From CAVSUZ01 sp963791885 (lineage in GTDB: Bacteria; Pseudomonadota; Alphaproteobacteria; Acetobacterales; Acetobacteraceae): a DNA stretch of 64,000 bases. The stretch covers positions 1 through 64,000 of the forward strand of contig CAWBUL010000005.1 in the NCBI GenBank assembly GCA_963791885.1, given 5' to 3'. The position numbers and the translations under genes are program-made. Positions 1 through 9,899 of this stretch are shown here, in pieces (position 1 is the stretch's first letter; each line of letters begins with the position of its first letter). The notes under the pieces are model-generated. The model saw nothing but the letters and a program-made list of their open reading frames with translations, searched no databases and was not told where the DNA came from.

Positions 1-125
1 CCCAGGTTCGCGCGGAGTTCCTGGCGCACGCCATAGAGCCGCTCCGTGGTCTCCCGGAGATCGGCGGGGATCGCGACGCGCAGCAGAAAGGTCCCAGTCT
101 TTGGATGGCGAGTTGGGCGGGTCAT
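1..125 (-). CDS. Tyrosine integrase, N-terminal fragment (DUF6538-like), cut by window edge
   Basis: Reading leftwards from an ATG at 125, the frame stays open to the window edge (41 codons). The peptide contains HPKTGTFLLRVAIPADLR, which resembles the N-terminal arm-binding domain (DUF6538 type) of phage and island tyrosine recombinases, normally of the form 'G.YYFRRRVPADLR'. The catalytic R-H-R-Y domain would lie outside the window. The gene starts about 100 bp beyond the 3' end of a tRNA-Gln gene and points away from it, the usual arrangement of an island integrase at its tRNA attachment site. The family call rests on about 20 residues, so it is an inference. Confidence 0.6.
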   Translation of the reverse strand, partial: MTRPTRHPKTGTFLLRVAIPADLRETTERLYGVRQELRANL

Positions 126-138
126 TGGCAGCGGCACG

Positions 139-161
139 TTGTAGCCCCCGTTTGTAGCCCC
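139..161. repeat. Two direct repeats TTGTAGCCCC next to the integrase start
   Basis: TTGTAGCCCC occurs at 139-148 and again at 152-161, 13 bp apart, between the integrase start and the tRNA. Direct repeats at this place could be integrase arm-type or excisionase sites, but that role is only inferred from position. Confidence 0.35.
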
Positions 162-223
162 GAGGCGTGCGCTAGGCCAGATTTTCCGCTAACTTGCTGG
201 AGATGCTACTGCTTCTCAGCGAC

Positions 224-297
224 TGGCTGGGGGACCTGGATTCGAACCAAGGCTGCCCGGTCCAGAGCCGGGAGTTCTACCGCTAAACTATCCCCCA
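224..297 (-). tRNA. tRNA-Gln (anticodon CTG)
   Basis: The minus strand folds into a full cloverleaf. The 7-bp acceptor stem is TGGGGGA/TCCCCCA, with discriminator G73 and an encoded CCA at 226-224. The anticodon stem is CCCGG/CCGGG around the loop CTCTGGA, giving anticodon CTG, which reads CAG (Gln). The T-arm contains GGTTCGAAT. The U1-A72 first pair is typical of bacterial tRNA-Gln. Its 3' end faces the integrase fragment at 1-125, so the 3' part of this gene is a likely attachment site. Confidence 0.95.
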
Positions 298-407
298 GCG
301 GCGCGCTAAGGATGTAGCGTGACCCTCTGGCCCACACAACCTTCTGCCCGCCGGCTCGCACCCAGCCGCAATACCCCCGTTACACACCGCCACGATATGC
401 CCTGACC

Positions 408-1904
408 ATGAACGCCCGTGCCGCGGCACTCTGCCTCGCGGCCCTGACCAGTCTGCTCTCCGGCTGCAATCTCGGCCCCGACTATCGCAAACCCGCCCTC
501 GACATTCCCGCCCGGTTCCGCGCCACCGATAAGACCGCGGCAGCCGCTTGGCCCTCGCAAAACTGGTGGCGCGGCTTCCATTCGCCTCCGCTCGACCAGC
601 TCGAGGCTCAGGCGCAGGCGCAGAACTTCGATATCGCGGCCGCGATCGCCCGCATCCAGCAGGCCGATGCGCAGGTCCGCATCGCCGGAGCCGCCTTGCT
701 GCCGGTGCTGGATGCAACCGCAGGGGGCAGCTACGAGGAATCCGCCCTCTCGACGCGCGGCTTCAACAATTCCACGCGCACCATCGACACGCACAGCTAC
801 AATCTCGGCCTGAATGTCGCGTACCAGACCGACTTCTGGGGCCAGAACCGTGCCCTCCGTCAGGCCGCCGTCACCTCCGCGGTCTTTTCCCGCTTCGACC
901 AGCAGACCGTGGCCCTCACCGTCGTCACCGATGTGGCGCAGACCTGGTTCACCGCCCTGGAACTCGCCGACCGCTTGGTCGTCGCGCGGCAGAACTTGAA
1001 GGATGCCCAGCAGATCCTGGACGTGATCCGCGGCCGGTTATCAGCCGGAACCGGCACCGTGCTCGACGTCGCCCAGCAGGAGGCGCTGGTTCATGCAGAG
1101 CAGGCCACCATCCCGGCGCTGGAAAGCCAGTTGCAGCAGGAGATCATCGGTCTCGGCATCCTGATCGGCGTGCCACCCGAACGTGTGACCGTCACCCCCG
1201 GCACCCTGGACACGCTCGCGCTGCCGCCCGTCTGGCCCGGGCTGCCCTCCGAACTACTGCGCCGCCGCCCCGACGTGGCCGAGGCCGAGGCACAGCTGAT
1301 CGCCGCCAATTACGACGTGAAGGCGGCCCGCGCCGCCTTCTTCCCCGAGATTCAGCTCACCGGCCAACGCGGCTACCAGGCCGCCGCCCTCAGCCAACTA
1401 TTCACCCCCGGCGGCGTCCTGCTCGCGCTTGCCGGCAGCGTGACACAGCCCATCTTCGATGGCGGCACGCTCCGCGGCGAGCTGGAACTGAACAAGGGCC
1501 GCTACAACGAACTCCTCGCCGACTACCGCAAAGCCGTGGTTCAGGCCTTCACCGACGTGGACAACGCCCTGACCGCATGGCGCTACACGACGGAGCAGGA
1601 GGCGCTGCAACGGCAGGCGGTGGCAGCCGCACAGCAGGCGTCGGACGCCGCGCGTGCGCAGCTTGAAGCAGGAACGACCGACGTAACCACCGTGCTGAAT
1701 ACGGAAACGACGCTGCTGAACGACCAGGACGAGCTGGTTCAGATCAGGCTCTCGCGCTTCCTCGCACTGCTGAGCCTTTACCGGGCACTGGGCGGCGGAT
1801 GGGTGCAGCCGGCCGGACCGATCCCGGATCAGTTCCCCGGCCTCAACCCCGGTCTGATCCCCGGGGGAATTAGCCTGCCGGTGGTCGGCGAAAAACCGCT
1901 ATGA
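408..1904 (+). CDS. RND efflux outer membrane lipoprotein, NodT/OprM type
   Basis: This 498-residue protein is the predicted outer membrane channel of a tripartite RND efflux pump. A lipoprotein signal peptide ends in the lipobox LLSGC, with the lipidated Cys at residue 20. The following NLGPDYRKP is the characteristic start of mature NodT-family channels. Two repeated outer membrane efflux domains follow, each with long Ala/Gln/Leu-rich helices; ELLRRRPDVAEAEAQL at about residue 283 is the family signature of the second repeat. Length fits the family (450-520). It is first in a three-gene operon, 28 bp before the adaptor gene. A Pro-rich tail follows the last helix. Confidence 0.93.
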   Translation: MNARAAALCLAALTSLLSGCNLGPDYRKPALDIPARFRATDKTAAAAWPSQNWWRGFHSPPLDQLEAQAQAQNFDIAAAIARIQQADAQVRIAGAALLPVLDATAGGSYEESALSTRGFNNSTRTIDTHSYNLGLNVAYQTDFWGQNRALRQAAVTSAVFSRFDQQTVALTVVTDVAQTWFTALELADRLVVARQNLKDAQQILDVIRGRLSAGTGTVLDVAQQEALVHAEQATIPALESQLQQEIIGLGILIGVPPERVTVTPGTLDTLALPPVWPGLPSELLRRRPDVAEAEAQLIAANYDVKAARAAFFPEIQLTGQRGYQAAALSQLFTPGGVLLALAGSVTQPIFDGGTLRGELELNKGRYNELLADYRKAVVQAFTDVDNALTAWRYTTEQEALQRQAVAAAQQASDAARAQLEAGTTDVTTVLNTETTLLNDQDELVQIRLSRFLALLSLYRALGGGWVQPAGPIPDQFPGLNPGLIPGGISLPVVGEKPL

Positions 1905-1932
1905 TCCGCAGCCTGGGAAGCCTTTAGCAGTC

Positions 1933-3216
1933 ATGGATATCGGCACACGAGACCCGGTGCTGTTCGATCCGGGGGAAACCAAGACGCGCAGGCGGCTGCC
2001 GCGGGTCGGCATGGGGCTTTTGTCTCTTCTGCTGATCATCGGCATCGGCGCCGCCGTCTTCTTCTGGCCCAAGCCGAAGCCGCCTACGAAGGGACCGGGC
2101 TTCGGCGCTGGTCCAGTGCCCGTCCTGGTCGCCACAGCCAGCACGCAGGACGTGCCGATCATGCTGCCCGCGCTAGGCACCGTGCAGGCGTTCAACACCG
2201 TCACGATCAAGCCAATGGTCGATGGTCCACTGAACGAGGTGGACTTCAAAGAAGGCCAGATGGTGCACAAGGGCGACGTGCTCGCCCGGATCGATCCGCG
2301 CATCTACCAGGCGGCACTTGATGCGGCTGTCGCCAAGAAGGCCCAGGACGACGCCAACCTTGCGAACGCACGTGTCGATCTCACCCGCTACGAAAAATTG
2401 GTCGAGAACAAATACGCCTCCGCCCAGCAGGCCGACACGCAGAGGGCGCTCGTTGCTCAACTGGTCGCGCAGATTCAGCAGGACGTAGCGCAGATCGAAA
2501 CGGCCCGGACCAACCTGTCGTACACGACGATCACCTCACCCATCGACGGACGCACCGGCATCCGCCAGGTCGATGCAGGCAATATCGTTCACGCCGCCGA
2601 CACCACCGGTATTGTGGTGCTCACCCAATTGCAGCCGATTTCGGTCGTATTCACCCTGCCGCAGCAGAGCCTTCAGCCGGTTGCCACAGCCATGGCGGCG
2701 GGTTCGGCCCCAGTGATCGCCTATCCCCAGGGCGCGGACGAGGATGAGGCCAACATCTTGGGTCGCGGTACGCTGTCCGTGTTGGATAACCAGATCGATC
2801 CAACCACAGGAACCATCAAGCTGAAGGCCACCTTTCCGAACACCACCTTCAAGCTCTGGCCCGGCGGCTTCGTCGGCATTCGTCTGCAAGTAGCAACCGA
2901 CCGGCACGCGACCGTCGTTCCCTCCGCGGCGATCCAGCAGGGGCCGAATGGCGACTACGTCGATGTCGTCAACGCCGACGACACAGTGACCCGCCGGCCG
3001 GTCACCGTTTCGCACGAAGACGGCCGCACCGCCGTCATTACCGCCGGCATCAAACCAGGCGAACGTGTCGTCACTGATGGCGCATCCCGCTTGAGCGACG
3101 GCAAGCACGTCGTGATCGCGCCTGCCGAAGGCGCCCCCGCGCCTGCGTCACCGGATCGCCCCGCCACCGCACCCGGCGCCGCGCCGCGACACGCATCCCG
3201 GGCTCCTGCTGGGTGA
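1933..3216 (+). CDS. RND efflux periplasmic adaptor (membrane fusion protein, MdtA-like)
   Basis: This 427-residue HlyD/MdtA-type adaptor would link the inner membrane pump to the outer membrane channel. Residues 26-45 form one membrane anchor after a basic stretch. A lipoyl-like half (GTVQAFNTVTIKPMVDG), a long alpha-hairpin (about 140-215) and the matching lipoyl half (TSPIDGRTGIRQVDAGNIV) follow, then the beta-barrel and membrane-proximal domains. The C-terminus is Ala/Pro-rich and probably disordered. Its TGA stop overlaps the GTG start of the pump gene (GTGA), which implies translational coupling. Substrates cannot be predicted from sequence. Confidence 0.92.
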   Translation: MDIGTRDPVLFDPGETKTRRRLPRVGMGLLSLLLIIGIGAAVFFWPKPKPPTKGPGFGAGPVPVLVATASTQDVPIMLPALGTVQAFNTVTIKPMVDGPLNEVDFKEGQMVHKGDVLARIDPRIYQAALDAAVAKKAQDDANLANARVDLTRYEKLVENKYASAQQADTQRALVAQLVAQIQQDVAQIETARTNLSYTTITSPIDGRTGIRQVDAGNIVHAADTTGIVVLTQLQPISVVFTLPQQSLQPVATAMAAGSAPVIAYPQGADEDEANILGRGTLSVLDNQIDPTTGTIKLKATFPNTTFKLWPGGFVGIRLQVATDRHATVVPSAAIQQGPNGDYVDVVNADDTVTRRPVTVSHEDGRTAVITAGIKPGERVVTDGASRLSDGKHVVIAPAEGAPAPASPDRPATAPGAAPRHASRAPAG

Positions 3217-6200
3217 ACATCTCCGCCCCGTTCATCGCCCGGCCGATCGCGACCTGGCTCCTCGCGATCGCCATCCTGCTCTCCGGTCTGCTCGGCTATC
3301 AGGCGCTGCCCGTCTCCGCGCTGCCGCAGGTTGACTTCCCGACCATCGAAGTCACCACCCAGCTCCCCGGCGCCAGCCCGCAGACGGTCTCCACCCTGAT
3401 CACGGCATCGCTCGAGCGCCAATTCGGGCAGATCCCCGGCCTGATCAGCATGACCTCGCAAAGCGCGCAGGGCACCAGCCAGATCACGCTGCAATTCGAT
3501 CTCGACCGCAGCATGGACTCCGCCTCGCAAGACGTGCAGGCAGCGATCAACGCCGCGGCCGGCACGCTTCCGACGAACCTGCCGTATCCGCCCGTCTATT
3601 CGAAAGTGAATCCCGCCGACGCACCCATCCTCACGCTCGTCCTGACGTCAGACTCAATTCCCATCGCACAGATCAGCGACGCCGCGGACACCGTGCTGCA
3701 GCCCAAACTCGCCGAACTGGACGGTGTGGGAAAAGTCACGGTCGAGGGCGGCATGCGCCCGGCGGTGCGCGTGCGCGTCGATCCCGCGCGTCTCGCCGCT
3801 TACGGCATCAGCATGGAGGATATCCGCACCGCCATCGCCAATGCGAACACCAACGGCGCCAAGGGTGGGTTCGACGGCGCGCGGCTCGCCGTATCGCTGG
3901 GTGCGAACGATCAGCTTGAAACCGCCGCGCAATACCCCACCCTGGTGGTCGCCTGGCGTAACAACGCCCCGGTGCGGCTGTCGGATGTCGGTACCGTTGT
4001 CAGCAGTGTGGAGAACGACCGCGTCGGCGCCTGGTATTTCCATAATGGCGAGAAAATCCCCGCCGTGGTTCTGGACGTTCAGCGTCAGCCCGGTGCCAAC
4101 ATCGTGCAAACCGTGGAGCGCATCCGCTCCGCCCTGCCGGAATTGAAGCGCGCGATCCCCGCCGGAGTCGATATCTCCATCGCCGTGGATCGCACCAACA
4201 CCATCCGCGCCTCGGTGCGGGACGTGCAGATCACGTTGATCATGGCCATCGTCCTCGTCGTCGCGGTGATCTTTGCCTTCCTCCGCTCGCCGCGCGCCAC
4301 CTTCATTCCCGCCGTGGCGCTGCCGCTCTCGTTAATTGGCACGTTCGGCGTGATGCACGTGCTCGGCTACAGCCTGGACAACCTGTCGCTCATGGCGCTC
4401 ACCGTCGCCACTGGCTTCGTCGTGGACGACGCGATCGTCATGATCGAAAACGTCGTACGCTATATCGAACAGGGTGTACCGCCGCTGGAAGCAGCATTTC
4501 GCGGCGCCGGCCAGATCGGCTTCACGATCGTCTCACTGACCGTCTCGCTCATCGCCGTGTTCATCCCGCTGCTGTTCATGACCGGCGTCGTGGGCCGCCT
4601 GTTCAGTGAGTTCGCGGTGACGCTATCCGTCTCGGTAATCGTCTCAGCCATCATATCCCTGACCCTTACCCCCATGATGTGCGGTCGCCTGCTCCGGCCT
4701 CTCGAGTTGCAACATCCTGGCCACCTGTCCCGCGTGTTGGAGAACGGCTTCAACGCCTTGCAGCGTGTCTATGGCGTCAGCCTGCGTTGGGCGCTGCGGC
4801 GGCAGGGCTTGGTCCTGCTTGTCGCGCTCGCCACGCTCGCCGGCACGATCGGCCTCTATATCATCGTGCCGAAGGGATTTTTGCCGCAGCAGGATACCGG
4901 AGTGATCCTGGGCGTGACCCAAGGCGCACAGGATATTTCCCTCACCCGCCTTGCTGATATGCAGAACCAGGCAGCAGAGATCGCGGCGCGCGACCCCGCC
5001 GTTGCCAATGTCGTTTCATTCGTCGGTGTCGGCACGATCAATCCCACGCCGAATGCGGGGCAACTCACGATGGCGCTGAAGCCGATCGGCCAGCGCAGTT
5101 CGGCGTCTAACCTGATCGACCGGATCAGCAATGCCATCACCCACATCCCCGGTCTCAGCGCCTGGTTCAAGCCCGTGCAGGACATCACGCTCGGCACGCG
5201 CGCGAGCCGCACGGCCTATCAATACACGCTCGTCGACACTGATCGCAGCGAGCTGAATGCCTGGGTTCCGCGTCTGGTGGACCAGTTGCGTACAGTGCCT
5301 GCGTTACGCAACGTCGACTCGGATCAGCAGAACCGGGGTGTGCAAATCGAGATCACCGTGGATCGCCTGGCCGCGGGACGGCTCGGGGTGACCATGCAGG
5401 CGATCGAGGACACACTCTACGACAGCTTCGGCCAGCGCCAGGTCTCGACCATTTACGGGCAGGCCAACCAGTACCCGCGTGGTCCTGGAATCAAACAAAG
5501 TCTGGCAGGGTGACCCCACCACATTGGAACTGCTGCGCGTGCAGGGCGCCAACGACGTCCAGGTGCCGCTGAACGAAATCGCGACGGTCAGGCGAACGAT
5601 GGCGCCTCTCGTCGTGACCAACCAGCAGCAGTTTCCGTCATCCACCATCGGCTTCGATCTGGCGCCCGGCGCGTCGCTCGATCAAGCCATGGATCAAATC
5701 GCGCGTGCCGAACAGCAGATCGGCATGCCCGACACCATCAGCGGCAGCTATTCGGGCGACGCCGCCGAATTCCAGCACTCCCTGGCCGCAGCGCCTTGGC
5801 TCATCGTCGCCTCCATCGTGGTGATCTACATCGTGCTCGGCGTGCTGTACGAAAGCTGGATCCACCCGGTCACGATCCTGTCCACACTGCCCAGCGCCGG
5901 GATCGGAGCACTGCTGGCGCTGCTGATCTGCGGTGCTGACCTGTCGCTGGTGGCCCTGGTCGGGATCGTGCTGCTGATGGGGATCGTGAAGAAGAACGCG
6001 ATCATGATGATCGACTTCGCCATTGAGGCCGAGCGTCGGGACCGCATGCCTCCCCCCGCCGCCATCGAAGCCGCCTGCCTGCTCCGCTTCCGCCCGATCA
6101 TGATGACGACGATGGCCGCGCTGCTCGGCGCCGTGCCCCTGGTCGTCGAACGGGGCGCCGGGTCGGAACTGCGCTGGCCGCTCGGCATCACGATCATCGG

Positions 6201-6321
6201 CGGGCTGCTCCTCAGCCAGCTTCTGACGCTCTATACCACCCCGGTCATCTACCTGATGTTTGAGCGGCTGCGGGCGCGCATGAGCCAATCGCGGCGGGCT
6301 TCGTACGGATCAATCGGCTGA
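3213..6321 (+). pseudogene. RND efflux pump (AcrB/MdtB-MdtC family), single frameshift
   Basis: This is the inner membrane proton/drug antiporter of the operon, in two frames. The first frame (3213-5513, GTG start) covers TM1 to beyond TM7, including the proton-relay Asp pair D405/D406 in FVVDDAIVMIEN. The second frame begins in the TYPRG/YRVVLESNKVWQGD region near 5474 and supplies TM8-TM12, with the conserved GIVKKNAIMMIDFA lysine helix. Joined, they give about 1,035 residues, the normal family length. One extra C in the CCC run at 5474-5476 explains the break: removing it restores QYRVVLESN. Nothing else in either half looks decayed, so a sequencing error is as likely as a recent mutation. 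If real, the pump would lack its last third and be inactive. Confidence 0.88.
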
Positions 6322-6332
6322 GGGTGTTGTGA

Positions 6333-7763
6333 ATGGCGTTGCGCGCAAAAATTCGCCGCCGGCGAAGGACCAAGATCGTCGCGACACTCGGTCCGGCAAG
6401 CTCGTCGCCGGAGGTTCTGGCGCGCCTCTTTCAGGCCGGCGCCGATGTGTTTCGCCTCAACTTCAGCCACGGCTCGCATGAGGATCATGCCGCGCGTTTC
6501 GCGATGATCCGCGAACTGGAGGAGAAGTTCGATCGCCCCATCGGCATTCTGGCCGACGTACAGGGACCCAAACTGCGCGTCGGGCGCTTCGGCGGCGGAC
6601 GCGTGCATCTGCAGACTGGGCAGACCTTTCGCCTCGATCTCAATCCAACGCCGGGCGACGCCAGTCGTGTGAACCTGCCGCACCCGGAAATCATTGCCGC
6701 TGCGTCCATCGGCACGACGCTATTGCTGGATGACGGCAAGCTGCGCCTGCGCGTGGTGCGCAAGCGCGACGACGCATTGGATACCGAGGTCGTGGTCGCA
6801 GGCCCGCTGTCCGATCGCAAGGGTGTCAATGTGCCGGATGTGGTGCTGCCGATCCCCGCCCTCACGCAGAAAGATCGCGCTGATCTGGAATTCGCGCTCC
6901 AGCATGGGGCCAACTACATCGGGCTCTCTTTCGTGCAGCGGCCAGAAGATGTGGCGGAGGCGCGCGCCTTAGCCGGTGGGCGAGCCTGGATCATGACCAA
7001 GATGGAAAAGCCGCAGGCCGTGGAGAATCTGGAGGAGATCCTCCTGCTCTCCGATGCGGTGATGGTAGCCCGCGGCGATCTGGGGGTAGAGCTTCCGCCG
7101 GAGGAGGTGCCGCTGATTCAGAAGCGCATCGTGCGGGAAGCACGAGCGCTCGGCAAACCAGTGGTCGTCGCCACCCAGATGCTCGAAAGCATGATCAGCG
7201 CACCGGCCCCGACGCGGGCTGAGGCCTCCGATGTCGCGACCGCAGTCTTCGATGGCGCTGACGCAGTGATGCTGTCAGCCGAAACGGCCGCCGGTCAGTA
7301 TCCGTTCGAGGCGGTGAACATCATGGATCGCATCATCGCCCGCGTGGAGCAGGACCCGGGCTGGCGTGGAATGATTGAAGCGAGCCGGCCCGAGCCGGAG
7401 CATGCGGCAGCCGATGCGATCGCAGCCGCGGCCCGGCAGATCGGGCACACCCTGGGCGTCGCGGCGATCGTGGCGTTCACCGCATCCGGCAGTACCGCTG
7501 TACGCATCGCGCGCGAACGCCCTGAGGCGCCGATCATCGGGCTGACCCCGGATCTCCAGACGGCACGGCGCCTGGCCGTCACCTGGGGCGTTCACGCGAT
7601 CGTTGCGCCAGACGCTCACTCAATGTCGGAGGCGGTGACGCGAGCGCTACGTGCTGCGCAGATCGAAGGCTTCGCCCAAAAAGGGGATGAGATCGTCGTG
7701 GCCGCCGGAATCCCGTTCGGGCATTCCGGCAGCACCAATACCCTGCGAGTCGCCAAGGCCTGA
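6333..7763 (+). CDS. pyk: Pyruvate kinase
   Basis: This 476-residue enzyme converts phosphoenolpyruvate and ADP to pyruvate and ATP in the cytoplasm, the last step of glycolysis. All signature blocks are present: TKIVATLGPAS at the N-terminus, FRLNFSHG, DVQGPKLRVG (start of the B domain), the active-site stretch TKMEKPQAVENLEEI with its catalytic Lys, the metal-binding MVARGDLGVE, and VVVATQMLESMI followed by PTRAEASDVATAV. The C-terminal allosteric domain (about 355-476) is complete. Length is typical. It starts 12 bp after the RND pump gene and could be read through from it, although the functions are unrelated. Confidence 0.97.
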   Translation: MALRAKIRRRRRTKIVATLGPASSSPEVLARLFQAGADVFRLNFSHGSHEDHAARFAMIRELEEKFDRPIGILADVQGPKLRVGRFGGGRVHLQTGQTFRLDLNPTPGDASRVNLPHPEIIAAASIGTTLLLDDGKLRLRVVRKRDDALDTEVVVAGPLSDRKGVNVPDVVLPIPALTQKDRADLEFALQHGANYIGLSFVQRPEDVAEARALAGGRAWIMTKMEKPQAVENLEEILLLSDAVMVARGDLGVELPPEEVPLIQKRIVREARALGKPVVVATQMLESMISAPAPTRAEASDVATAVFDGADAVMLSAETAAGQYPFEAVNIMDRIIARVEQDPGWRGMIEASRPEPEHAAADAIAAAARQIGHTLGVAAIVAFTASGSTAVRIARERPEAPIIGLTPDLQTARRLAVTWGVHAIVAPDAHSMSEAVTRALRAAQIEGFAQKGDEIVVAAGIPFGHSGSTNTLRVAKA

Positions 7764-7764
7764 C

Positions 7765-7776
7765 CGCCTTAAGGCG
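7765..7776. terminator. Short palindrome between convergent genes
   Basis: CGCCTTAAGGCG is a perfect 12-bp palindrome directly after the pyruvate kinase stop and before the 3' end of a convergent small gene. It has no T-tract, so intrinsic termination is only weakly supported. Confidence 0.25.
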
Positions 7777-7794
7777 CCGGATGCCTGGGACCGC

Positions 7795-7995
7795 TTACTT
7801 CCGATCCTCGCCTATAGCCAGATGGCCGACGAGCAGGCCAACCGGCAGAGACAGCACACCCCAAAGAGCAATCAGGGTCAGCAACACGTGCCGCGGATCA
7901 TGAACATTCTCCTGCAACAACACGGTTGTGGCGCCGAGCAAAAGGGTGATGCCTGGCAAGCTGATCGAGGCTAGAAGACGGCGCGTTCGCTGCAT
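7795..7995 (-). CDS. Small two-helix membrane protein
   Basis: This 66-residue protein has two predicted membrane helices (about residues 8-26 and 36-60) separated by a short polar loop containing ENVHDPRH, with a basic N-terminus (MQRTRRL) and an acidic end. I do not recognise the family. It is convergent with pyruvate kinase and divergent from nothing nearby; the 134 bp upstream carry no other gene that I can support. Coding status rests on the coherent hydrophobic pattern and the lack of a better frame. Confidence 0.5.
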   Translation of the reverse strand: MQRTRRLLASISLPGITLLLGATTVLLQENVHDPRHVLLTLIALWGVLSLPVGLLVGHLAIGEDRK

Positions 7996-8129
7996 AACTC
8001 CCCGTTCCCATTGCGCAGGAGGGCAACTATTGACGTTATGGCGGCTAAGCCGCTCGTAGTTTCATGCCCGGTTGCGCACACTCACGTGTTAACCCGCTAT
8101 TGGCAGATTATGCAAATGTGTCACAAATG

Positions 8130-9398
8130 TCAACTTTTGGTTAGGCTCGCCGCCGTTCGCAGCTGGCCACATGCGGCCAAAATGTCACGCCCACGGGGCG
8201 TCCGGACCGGCGAAGCGAAACCAGCGTCCATAATAATCGCGGCAAAGCGCCGAATGGTAGAAGCGGGACTGGTTTCATAGGCGCTGCCCGGCCAAGGATT
8301 GAATGGTATCAAATTGACCTTGGCAGGTATTCCGGAAATCAAGCGGATCAGCTCTTTTGCGTCCGCTATACTGTCATTAATCCCCTTCAGCATCACATAT
8401 TCAAACGTGATCCGTCTTGCATTGGATGAACCCGGGTAGCGCCGGCAAGCAGCGATCAGCTCCTCGATCGGATACTTCCGGTTGAGCGGAACCAGCTCGT
8501 TCCGCAATTCGTTCGATACCGCATGAAGCGAAACGGCAAGATTAACACCCAGCTCGGCGCCTGCCCGGTCCATCATGGGTACGACTCCGGACGTCGAGAG
8601 AGTGATTCGCCGCCGGGACAGAGCGATCCCCTCATTGTCCATGACGATCATTACCGCTTTAGCAACATTAGCGTAATTGTACAGAGGTTCGCCCATCCCC
8701 ATCAGCACAATGGTCGAAAGAAGACGGGGAGTCTCACCGTTTGATTCCGCGCGCGGCCGCGCCACCAACCCCGCGCGCGAACCAGTCGGCCTTTCGGCCG
8801 GCTGGTTCGACCCGATCGGCCAGTCGCGGTAGGCATCCCGCGCAGCCATGAATTGCCCGACAATTTCAGATGGACCCAGGTTGCGCGTCAGCCGCTGCGT
8901 GCCCGTGTGGCAGAACCGGCACGACAGCGTGCACCCGACCTGAGAGGACAGGCACAGCGCGCCACGCTCTTCCTCCGGATTCGGGATATACACCGTCTCC
9001 ACCTGCTCGCCGTCGCGGAAGCGGAACAGGAACTTGCGAGTCTCATCGGCACTGGTCTGTTCCAGCGCGATCTCCGGCCGCCCGACGACGAAACGCTCCG
9101 CCAGCTTGTGCTGCAGCGGGCGCGCGATGTTCGACATCCGGGAGAAGTCTGTCTCTCCCCGGTGATAGATCCAGTGCCAAAGCTGCCGCGCGCGGAACGC
9201 CGGCTCGCCGATCTCTGCCACGACGTCGCGCAATTCCTCGCGCGACAAGCCGACCAGATCGCGCCGCCCGTCGGCAAGCAAAGCCGATGGCGGATCGAAC
9301 AGCGCGGATTTGGCGAGAATGCGCTCCCGTTCTGCCTGGGTCAGTCCAAGGTCAGTGGCAGGCCTTGTTGATTGCATCATGCGCCGCCGTGAAGCCAT
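8130..9398 (-). CDS. rlmN: Dual-specificity 23S rRNA A2503 / tRNA A37 C2-methyltransferase RlmN
   Basis: This radical SAM enzyme methylates C2 of adenosine in 23S rRNA and certain tRNAs. The cluster motif is [11 protein letters not shown] (CxxxCxxC). The family blocks [54 protein letters not shown] and [11 protein letters not shown] are present. The catalytic methyl-carrying Cys is near the C-terminus in AACGQLRTA. It is 422 residues, somewhat long, because of an extra stretch before the LMGMGEP block that coincides with a DNA hairpin (8779-8808). Starts at 9398, 9380 or 9377 are all possible; each overlaps the 3' end of the upstream IalB-like gene. Confidence 0.95.
   Translation of the reverse strand: MASRRRMMQSTRPATDLGLTQAERERILAKSALFDPPSALLADGRRDLVGLSREELRDVVAEIGEPAFRARQLWHWIYHRGETDFSRMSNIARPLQHKLAERFVVGRPEIALEQTSADETRKFLFRFRDGEQVETVYIPNPEEERGALCLSSQVGCTLSCRFCHTGTQRLTRNLGPSEIVGQFMAARDAYRDWPIGSNQPAERPTGSRAGLVARPRAESNGETPRLLSTIVLMGMGEPLYNYANVAKAVMIVMDNEGIALSRRRITLSTSGVVPMMDRAGAELGVNLAVSLHAVSNELRNELVPLNRKYPIEELIAACRRYPGSSNARRITFEYVMLKGINDSIADAKELIRLISGIPAKVNLIPFNPWPGSAYETSPASTIRRFAAIIMDAGFASPVRTPRGRDILAACGQLRTAASLTKS
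8779..8808. repeat. 13-bp-stem inverted repeat inside rlmN, in frame
   Basis: Positions 8779-8791 pair with 8796-8808 (one G-T pair) around a TTTC tetraloop: GAACCAGTCGGCC against GGCCGGCTGGTTC. It lies within an extra, low-complexity peptide stretch of RlmN (residues like [12 protein letters not shown]), so the reading frame runs through it. Confidence 0.7.
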
Positions 9399-9846
9399 CC
9401 AGGCTGAACGTCAACACGCCGCCCTTACCGGGCAGATGCGCGACGGCGGAGGAGGCGGGCAGCATGGCTGCCACCGTGGCCTTGCTGTCACGCGCAAAGG
9501 CGTCGTGGCCGGAGGTGTAGAAGTCGAGATTTGTCGAACCCGCCGAAACGGGAAGGGTGAAGTCTTTTGGGAAAGCCGGACCGCCGCTGACCGCGACTTC
9601 GTCGCGGCTGCCAGGCCGGTCGGTCACGGTCAGGATCGGGCCGTTGCCCGTCGCCGGATCATCACTGCCGGCTCGCGTGAAGGCATAACACACGGTCTGG
9701 CCGGACTGGACGTAGCTGGCAGCGATCCAGTGGCCGAAACGGCCGAGTTCCTTGGGGCTGGGCGCTGCCGGCGGGGCCTTGGCGGGAGCGGCAAACGCCG
9801 GGGCGGCGGCGACAAGAACCGCCAGCACGATCGGATAACGGGGCAT
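9352..9846 (-). CDS. IalB-family periplasmic protein
   Basis: This 164-residue protein has a cleavable signal peptide ([19 protein letters not shown]) and a mature domain with [23 protein letters not shown], the start of the invasion-associated locus B fold. In this family a beta-sandwich domain is exported, usually without a known catalytic role. An upstream in-frame ATG at 9903 would overlap the stop of the previous gene, but it puts 19 polar residues before the signal peptide, so 9846 is preferred. The gene overlaps the start region of rlmN, implying co-transcription. Function in this organism is unknown. Confidence 0.72.
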   Translation of the reverse strand: MPRYPIVLAVLVAAAPAFAAPAKAPPAAPSPKELGRFGHWIAASYVQSGQTVCYAFTRAGSDDPATGNGPILTVTDRPGSRDEVAVSGGPAFPKDFTLPVSAGSTNLDFYTSGHDAFARDSKATVAAMLPASSAVAHLPGKGGVLTFSLDGFTAAHDAINKACH

Positions 9847-9899
9847 GGCGCAGAGAGATACGAGCGGCGTGGCGTGCGAACAAGCCAGCCTGCGGTCAT

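Noticed and set aside
5461..5520. Programmed frameshifting in the RND pump
   Set aside because: No slippery heptamer or stimulatory structure at the site; an indel explains it better.
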